Origin: Roridomyces roridus
Taxonomy: Eukaryota > Basidiomycota > Agaricomycetes > Agaricales > Mycenaceae
Direction: 5' to 3'
Assembly (NCBI GenBank): GCA_029378245.1
Contig: JARKIF010000360.1
Coordinates: 1 to 25,014 of the forward strand
DNA: 25,014 bases
A program made the position numbers and the translations under genes. The notes under the pieces are model-generated. The model was not told the DNA's origin. It did not search any database and saw only the letters and a list, made by a program, of their open reading frames with translations. Position 1 is the first letter of the stretch, and each line of letters begins with the position of its first letter. Positions 19,111 through 25,014 of this stretch are shown piece after piece.

Positions 19111-19892
19111 TTAGTATTCAATGTGAATCGTCCTGGATGCCATCGCCTCTACGCTGAAGCGCGTCACACCATACACCCCGGCAAACTGCATACCCAGGCC
19201 AGCCAGCCAGACAGACGGATGTCCGGGTATGGGCCACTTGCGAAGGCACCGATCAAGCCACATTATCCGGAAAGAGGTGGGGATGAAGGCTGAGACGGGG
19301 GAATCGATTGGAAGATGCTGAACTTCGGAGGTGAAGCTTGAAGTGCTGTCCGAGGGTCAGCAATACCCCCCCCCCGGGGATGACTCCCGCCCGGAAGGAT
19401 TGGGTACGGAGAACCCGAAGAGCGCCGCTCAGACGAAAGCCCTGGGATAAAACAACTAGTTGCTCAGTTTGCTTTCAAATTCCGGAAAGAAGTGACACAC
19501 TGTTAGAGCTCTCCGCGCGTGTTCAACCGCGAACGGCCATCCCCCAAGTGCTGCACCTCCAGCGCCACCGATTGTTCCGCACAGTGCAGCGGAGTCTCTG
19601 ATGAATGAGTGCATCGATACTCATGGCCGGCTGTCCTGGCCAAATAACTCACGCTGTGCTCCACCAAAGGATACTCCTTTCCAGTTGAATCTCGTGCGAT
19701 CACAATTCTGTGCGTTCCGCCATACAGTGGTCTTGTCGGTGGAGTCGAGGCAGGGGTTTGATTACGGGGAAGGGGAAGGACGAGGAAGTGGGGCGTGTAC
19801 CTACTTCTGGTGCCGGGTTCCTTACGAAGCCAAATGTGCCGCGGCGCCACGCAAGCCTCGCCGGTTGATGCCACTGTAAGTGACTGTATCAC
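19111..19892 (-). pseudogene. Membrane protein family, copy C, degenerate
   Basis: On the minus strand the 5' exon carries DSAALCGTIGGAGGAALGGW, then PFAVEHARRAL. The next block (to 19451) carries GFRLSGALRVLRTQSFRAGV. The donor expected after HARRAL is changed (aacagt instead of a GT or GC donor). A run of cytosines on the plus strand (19370-19379) marks a low-complexity spot where GG is over-represented in the protein. The frame is broken again about 45 bp further on, between LTLGQHFKLH and SEVQHLPIDSPVSAFIPTSF. The C-terminal frame runs to TAA at 19111-19113. An N-terminal cytosolic region upstream (to 19892) resembles that of copy D (HRIVIARDSTGKEYP against HRLVTSLDANGQELP). Confidence 0.5.
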
Positions 19893-19983
19893 CGTGGAAT
19901 CGATGCCGAAGCGTTGATCATTGACAAAAGAAGCAACTCTCGCCCAACTCTCGCCGGAACGATGCCCTTGGTTCCTTCAAATA

Positions 19984-20965
19984 AGCGGAGGTTCGTGATA
20001 GATACACAATTGGCAACCCATCCACCATGGGTAATCATAGGGATCAAAACCGGACGTTTACCTTCCACCCAGCTGGCAGTTTCTCCCTGGAAGCCCATTC
20101 CAAAACCCCAAATGCCGCCATGGGTATTGCGTAACTGGACAAAACGACAACCATCGGAGGTGCAATCAAGGCAGGCCATCTGTATATGCAGCCCCCGACC
20201 CAGCCCACGGTCAGACCGACGTCTATGATTTTATCAAGCGGAGCGCCTTTACGGATGTGCAACGTTTCCACAGAGATATGGTCGCCGAATGTGTGTGCTA
20301 CCATCTGCCCGCCGAATAGAACTCCCATTTGGAGGGAACGTGCGGGGAGGAGGCGCAGTGCACCGTTGAGTCGAAACCCCTGCAAGAGAGGTCAAGTCAT
20401 TCGATAATCCTTCTATCATGAGAAATTATCAACACGCGCTGGCGGGGCTCTCCATGCGTGATCAACTGCAAAGGGCAGACCTCCGAGCATACCAAAGGTC
20501 CCGGCGATGGTACCCCAGAGCGCGGCGGAGTAGCTAGAGTCGTAGGTGTGAATCTGGGTACAACAATGTGGCAGTACTCTTGTACCCCGTGTCTCGCCAG
20601 GAGGGCGGTAGTTCTTGGCCATTTGCATCCAAGGAAGTCACCAACCGATGGCTACCCCGCTGCAGTCCTGTGGTCGAATTCGGGGATTGCATGGTGAGGG
20701 GAAGAGGCAGGACGGGCGTGTTCCTCTCGAGCCTACATACATTCGTACACGAGGCCGGAGTGCCACGCAAGCCCAACCGGTCGGCATCATGGCTGCGATT
20801 ACAATTTGATCCGGACGACAGCCAAACTTCTTGCCGCTCATTGTGCTATCACCCGGACCACCAGGCAATGGGAACCGCCGCCGTCAGCCCGTGGCTCTGG
20901 AGTAGTAACGGAATTTCTGCAGACTTTCTCGGGTTTGCAAATGAGCGGAGGTTCGTGATAGATAC
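19984..20965 (+). repeat. Paired 3'-flank repeats of membrane-protein copies D and E
   Basis: The 22-mer beginning AGCGGAGGTTCGTGATAGAT occurs at 19984-20005 and again at 20944-20965, 960 bp apart, in the same position relative to the 3' ends of copies D and E. Similarity continues on either side (CAAAT..GCGGAGG; AATTG, CCAATCCA/CCCATCCA). It marks the unit of a tandem duplication. Confidence 0.7.
20044..20800 (-). CDS. Membrane protein family, copy D (best preserved)
   Basis: Exon 2 (20379-20044) reads without interruption from GFRLNGALRLLPARSLQMGV through LFGGQMVAHTFGDHISVETL, a helix around IIDVGLTVGWVGGCIY and a last helix MVVVLSSYAIPMAAFGVLEW, ending KVNVRF. The upstream exon ends at 20440 with YSAALWGTIAGTFGMLGGLP..HAWRAPP. 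The 60-nt intron between them (20380-20439) appears to have a GC donor (gcgcgt) and a ttgcag acceptor, phase 0. Four hydrophobic segments with GxxxG spacing suggest a compact four-helix membrane protein. The N-terminal part (about 20540-20800, homologous to copy C) needs at least one further intron that I could not place. Function unrecognised. Confidence 0.5.
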
Positions 20966-21350
20966 AATTGAATGGCAGCCAATCCACTCTCCAAGGCATT
21001 GGGTAAAACTGTGAACTCTCCAGCTCAAAATCGGAGCCCCACCTCCCACCCAGCTCGTCTCTCCCTCGAAGCCCATTCCACAGCCCGCAAGTGCTGCGAT
21101 AGGTATCCCGAAACCGGCGAACCCGACGAGCGGACGCACCGCCAATACAGGCCGTCTGTGAAGGTAGCCCCACATCCAGCCCATCACTAGACCACCGGGT
21201 ACGATGCCATCGAGTAGAGAGCCTTTCGGTATATGCATGCTCTCGACAGAGATATAGTCACCGATAGTCAGTGTGACCATCCCCCCGCCGACGAGGATTC
21301 CCATCTGAAGGGATCGTGGAGGTGAAGTGAGCCGATGAGACGAAATCCCT
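20849..21350 (-). pseudogene. Membrane protein family, copy E
   Basis: It starts at the family's second exon (GFRLIGSLHL near 21349) but loses the frame within 20 codons relative to copy D. It then continues in another frame as LQMGILVGGGMVTLTIGDYI, SVESMHIPKGSLLDGIVPGG, and GFAGFGIPIAALAGCGMGFE down to a stop at 20849. There is no first exon: the sequence immediately upstream is the oppositely oriented copy F. Its 3' flank matches that of copy D, so D and E arose by tandem duplication. The extended C terminus after GGGAPILSW is read-through compared with copy D. Confidence 0.5.
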
Positions 21351-21623
21351 TCCGTGGCTGGCGGCGGCCTGGGCGTGGTCGCAACTCTCGCTTATCACCA
21401 CACCGTCGAACACCTCAACATTCCTATCGAGGCCTTCGTATATCCGGGGCTCCTTCCTGTCGTCGTATCGTTCTACTGGTTGAAATGGCGTGGCTGGCCA
21501 CCGCGTGGGCACCATTGGCTCACAAGAGCTTCGATCGTGGCTTTGCCTGGGATCGCACTTTTCCCTGCGATTGTACATAAATTGTCTGGATTCGGGACGA
21601 GCGTATTCGACGTCTTCACCTGA
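21350..21623 (+). pseudogene. Membrane protein family, copy F, inverted and truncated
   Basis: A plus-strand frame carries AGGGLGVVATLAYHHTVEHL, then NIPIEAFVYPGLLPVVVSFY and a hydrophobic segment ASIVALPGIALFPAIVHK, ending at TGA 21621-21623. The order GGG - helix - VEHLxIP - hydrophobic - PGLL matches copies D and E (GGGM..GDYISVESMHIP..VPGGL), though divergence is high. It lacks the family's first exon and the GFR start of the second, and no ATG opens the frame. It abuts copy E head to head at about 21350. Confidence 0.4.
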
Positions 21624-21833
21624 CCATGTACATAGAATACTGCATCGGTTCATGTCGGTTCATCTGGGCTCTCTGTCAATTGACAGCATAGGGAAACCAC
21701 TGATCATATGGGATAAATAAATGGAAGACCTCGTTGCGCTTTCAAAAACGACGATAATTTGAAACCGCGCGGGCGTGGGCCTACATCGTTCCTGTCCATG
21801 GCCTCTGGTGAGAGTGGATGATGGGGAGGCACT

Positions 21834-22070
21834 TACTGTACTATTTCAACCGCATCTTCGGTCACGCGTCACAGCGACAGCCGAAATGAAGGATGAAAAT
21901 AGGTGTCCCGTGTCACAGGCCTTGCCTCCTGCCTCAAAAGGCAATGATATCATCAAAAATTCCGGGCCGCCTTCGGCGGCCTTCCTTATATGGCAATTCG
22001 AATGTTGAAAAAGCGAAGGATGTAGGTCACAGGTCACAAGGGCCGAAGATCCGGTTGAAATAGTACAGTA
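21834..22070. mobile_element. MITE-like element 3 (28-bp TIRs, TA boundary)
   Basis: The left repeat 21834-21861 begins TACTGTACTATTTCAACCGC. The right repeat 22043-22070 is its reverse complement, matching at 27 of 28 positions. The outermost TA on each side may be the target duplication, making the element 21836-22068 and beginning CTGTACTATT. It is non-coding, 237 bp long, and contains a perfect 7-bp hairpin GGCCGCC-TTC-GGCGGCC at 21965-21981. TIR sequence differs from elements 1 and 2, so it is a separate family. Confidence 0.75.
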
Positions 22071-22465
22071 CTCACGGGTCTCAGGAACTGTTGCCAATTG
22101 TGAGCATGACCCGCGTCTTCGATGCCAAATGGACATTGGCTAAAGTCGCTACTCTCCGCGGGCTGAATTACCAGCAGGCATCGAGGGCAATATTCGATGT
22201 ATTGCCAGTGAGAACTTGAGAAGCTATGAGCAGCTTGAATAGCCCCTGCGGGAGAGATTCGAACTTCCTTTTGCGTAGAGCGAATGTTGAGCAAAAACAC
22301 TAGAAACTTCGATGGGATTGGCTGGGCGGGGAATCGAACCCCGCCAACTGAAGCTGGAAGGCCATAGTTATACTCCGCCGAGGAACTGGGCTCTATTCCA
22401 GATTTCCTCCCAACCACTGCATTCCGCCACCCGTGTAGGCAAGGCTGTGTGTAGCTGTGCCCACG
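22071..22465. other. No gene supported
   Basis: Apart from the two B-box-like sequences on the minus strand noted separately, I see no coding frame with motifs or splice logic here. A minus-strand frame covering 22034-22486 is open for 150 codons but overlaps MITE-like element 3 and the tRNA-like arm, so it is probably chance. Confidence 0.4.
22319..22415 (-). other. tRNA-like T-arm and acceptor, possible decayed tRNA
   Basis: On the minus strand GGCGGGG-TTCGATT-CCCCGCC forms a perfect T-arm with a canonical B-box-like loop. It is followed by CCAGCCA, which pairs with GGTTGGG at the 5' end of a 97-nt window (22409-22415), allowing one G-U pair. The D-arm and anticodon arm are not recognisable: the only A-box-like stretch (TCGGCGGAGTATAA) lies about 28 nt too far in. 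I would not assign an amino acid. A second weaker B-box-like GTTCGAATC is about 90 bp further along (near 22246). Confidence 0.25.
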
Positions 22466-22564
22466 TGTGCCTACCCCATTAGGCACACCATTTTGGGCTG
22501 TGCCTAGGTGAGTTCGTCGAAACTCTGCCTAGCTGTGCCTACCCTCTGCCTACACTGTGCCTAC
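22466..22564 (+). repeat. TGTGCCTAC short repeats with about 10-11-bp phasing
   Basis: T(G/C)TGCCTA(C/G) occurs at 22466, 22499, 22524, 22534, 22545 and 22556, and in inverted form (TAGGCACA) at 22480-22487. The last four units start 10, 11 and 11 bp apart, one helical turn each. No frame explains the pattern. It could be a binding array, or the end of an unrecognised repeat element. Confidence 0.6.
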
Positions 22565-25014
22565 ATCGGTCGGCACCCAAGTGCCAGCTGTGTCTCCCTC
22601 TGGCCTCCTCATCCAACCTCCCCAACCGCCCGCGCCTCGACCACCGAGCCATACTTGTAACTTAATAGACACATGTCGCCTGTGTGAATCTTGAAAGTTA
22701 ATTCATGATTTGCGTCGGCGCGAGCTGATCTTCGGCGTCCTCGTCGCGCTGCCAGAAAATGTTCTTGCTGTTGAGGTTCGGAGTATCGGAAGGTATCCCA
22801 GGCATGAGGGTTGACTAGTGGGGCCTGGCGAGGAGGTGACGACGAGCTGAAGAAAGCGGGATGTCGCCGAGATCAGGTCGCCGTGATGGCTCCCATGGCA
22901 AGTCAGATGCATACCTGGCTTTGAGGCCATTGCTCGCGCATGGCAGAAACGATTCCGCCTGTGGGAAATTGTGAGCTTTTCAACTTTAAGATGAGGAGCA
23001 TCCACGGAACTTGGAGCTATTGGAGCCCCGGAAACTCAACGAATGGGGTCCAAATGCCAAACGCCGGTGCAGCGATGCCGATCTCGCCGGGCGCTGGTGC
23101 AAATTCCACATACTTAACCCGATCGGCGATATCACATGCCGATTGCAAGTGACTGATGGCGTGGTACCTTAAATGTCCACGGAGATGGCCTTCCTGTACC
23201 GGGGATGTTCTGGTCCATCCGATAAGATCATGATGCCCATCTGATCGGGATGTCTGGTACACGCGACGGCATCTTCTGGTACCGATCACATCAGATATCT
23301 GTCCAGCCGACCATGATTTGATGTACAGCTGATATGGCCTTCCTGTACACTGTTTAAATATCTCTTGAATGGCTCATCGGCAAGGTGTGTTCTTGTAGAA
23401 CAGAATGGTTCTCTATATCAGGGTTACCCAGAAAAAATATGCTGAAGGCGCTGTGTGCACTTCCATGTCCTTATTTTGTGATTTCTTTGTCGGGCTCAAA
23501 TCAGATCACGAGTTTCGATTGAGTTGAACACTGCCGCAATGGGACACATATCTCGCTCGACTGCTTGTGTAACAATACTGAGCAGATCATACAAGCCAAA
23601 TTGCAACATCGTGGACTTGTGGGTCCAGGTACATCCGCTCGCGAGAAAACTCTGTGATACTACTACTAATAGTTGAGAGATAAGCAGTTGATCCGCCGGA
23701 AGATGATGTTCGTTCAGGCCGGCAGCACTTTGATTCCTGCCAAGTCCCATAGGCTGCCTGCGGAATGGCCACCTTCAACAGAAAGAAAGGGAATGTGATC
23801 CTTACATTGGAGTTGCATCGGTAGTCGACCGACAAGTAGGCATCGCTCCAAGGATGATTTGATTACAGTTTGATTAGAGCTTATTAGCAACCACCAAGCA
23901 ACCCCTTTGCCGAGATATTTCTGAGCAAAACAAAATTGTGATGGAGCAAAATGAAGCGAGAAAATTCAGTGATTGCAAATCATTTGTTGTCTGCCGAGAC
24001 ATGGCTTGCTCGTGTGTGGGATCAGCCAAGAACTTAACGGCGGGATGTTGAATCCGGCGACGAGCAGGCCTTCAGAGTGAATTTTTCGCAATTCCTCTGG
24101 TCTAAGAACACGACTGCAAGGGTGGTAAAGTCTCGGCAAGCTACGCGGCATGGCTCGCTTGCCTGGAATTATGATTCTTATCATGCTCCCACTTCACCCC
24201 AGCAAAATATTAGAGACACAAGCAAAACGAGGGTGGCTGCTAATAAGTGCATTTGATGTTGATTTCTCGCCGAATCAATTAGACAATTGGAATCAGGGCT
24301 TTTTTCCATTTTTCACAAGCTCCGACACTCTGGGGACCTCACATGTAAATATTGGCCCTGCCGATGCGCTGGGGGATGTGCCAGATAAAGTCTGTACAGA
24401 CACCGAGTGAGGGACGGGTCGACGATCTCGGTACTGGAACGCGATGTCACCGGACATTATGTACTTTTGCGACTGAATTCCATCATGATGCATCGGGTGA
24501 TTCCATCATCATGCAGATCCTCGGACCGCCGCGGCACAGAGCGGCAGCGTCGGCCCAGATCAGCCGTTTAAGAACATCAGCCCGTCATATTGACACTCAG
24601 ACAATACACATGTGAGAATATCAGAGAAGAAGATGGATGGTTCGATCAGCCTACCGAAGTATCTTGCTGCGATGTAAGTGTACCCGCTGCCTGCGATCAG
24701 AGGGTCCACTGATTGACGAGTCGCCGTTGGCGGCGGAGACAGTTGGATCGGGAATTGCTCGGCAAATATACAGGTCATGCCAGGGTTAGAATTTCCAAAT
24801 GGCATCGGGATGGTTTGATGAAGACAGGTTCATAAGAACGACCTGGGCTTGAGGCCATTGCTTCGCATGGCAGTACAATTCTAGTGTGGACTTCAAGTTG
24901 GAGTGGACTGGCATTGAACCAGAAGCAATTATTTGTGTGGATGGCCGAAAAAGTGGAATTGAGTGGAAGAAAAAAGCACGGCTTGAAGTCTGCCGCTGTC
25001 TCGGTGGCAAACAA
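22565..25014. other. 2.4 kb without a supported gene; minor repeats
   Basis: Short frames of 60-100 codons occur on both strands. Two look somewhat protein-like without a family: minus-strand 23017-23150 (SACDIADRVKYVEFAPAPGE...) and plus-strand 24880-25014 (FKLEWTGIEPEAIICVDGRK...), which follows an acceptor-like ttctag and runs off the window. Repeats present are a roughly 33-bp direct repeat (22913-22947 against 24841-24873), a 15-bp direct repeat (23185-23199 and 23334-23348), and a 16-bp inverted repeat (23880-23895 and 24232-24247). Base composition is more AT-rich than to the left. Confidence 0.35.

Noticed and set aside
21258..21653. 131-codon minus-strand frame
   Set aside because: It is antisense to copy F and low in hydrophobic content, unlike the family on the other strand.
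21965..21981. Bacterial-type intrinsic terminator (GC hairpin followed by TTCCTT)
   Set aside because: It lies inside a TIR element in a eukaryotic genome; the hairpin is better explained as part of the element.
22466..22564. CRISPR array
   Set aside because: Units are 9 bp with 1-2-bp gaps in the phased part, not 25-37-bp repeats with equal spacers, and the host is a eukaryote.
23185..23348. 15-bp direct repeat ATGGCCTTCCTGTAC as a transposon footprint
   Set aside because: There are only two copies 149 bp apart without inverted ends or target duplication; this is too little to call an element.

Overview
The window looks like nuclear DNA of a filamentous basidiomycete, probably a mushroom-forming Agaricomycete. 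The reasons are many GT-AG introns of about 45-70 nt (two with GC donors), a secreted multi-exon laccase, a secreted tripeptidyl-aminopeptidase-like hydrolase, a locally expanded F-box-like family with the LPPELE...VAWRVK signature, an NLR-type N-terminal helical domain, and a copia retrotransposon whose primer site suits a eukaryotic initiator-Met tRNA. Nothing bacterial is present. The genus cannot be named from the sequence.

Layout: 1-5588 is the C-terminal part of a major facilitator transporter gene, split by a full-length copia element (407-5092) with two identical 180-bp LTRs, a 5-bp target duplication and one unbroken 1388-residue Gag-Pol frame. 5764-8613 holds three F-box-like paralogs: one on the minus strand, one internally deleted, one frameshifted. 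A 238-bp terminal-inverted-repeat (TIR) element lies between the last two. 8614-9549 is a decayed duplicated stretch. 9601-11907 is a laccase in 18 exons; every visible copper ligand is intact, but about 60-75 codons are missing and the frame is broken between cupredoxin domains 2 and 3. 12803-13737 encodes a stand-alone helical domain of the kind found at the N terminus of basidiomycete NLR-like proteins.

14280-21623 is dominated by six copies (A-F) of an unrecognised small membrane protein family. Copies A-E are on the minus strand and F is inverted; most show frameshifts or lost splice sites. A secreted S33-type hydrolase gene (16423-18725) and a 25-bp perfect-TIR element (14865-15380) lie among them. 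A third TIR element (21834-22070) follows the array. The last 3 kb has no gene I can support: it holds phased TGTGCCTAC repeats, a tRNA-like T-arm and some short duplications.

The genes do not form a pathway. Taken together this is a repeat-rich accessory region with secreted degradative enzymes, an immune-receptor-type domain, expanding and decaying gene families, three different TA-flanked miniature elements and a very young retrotransposon insertion. Exon structures were derived by hand from reading frame, splice signals and family motifs.
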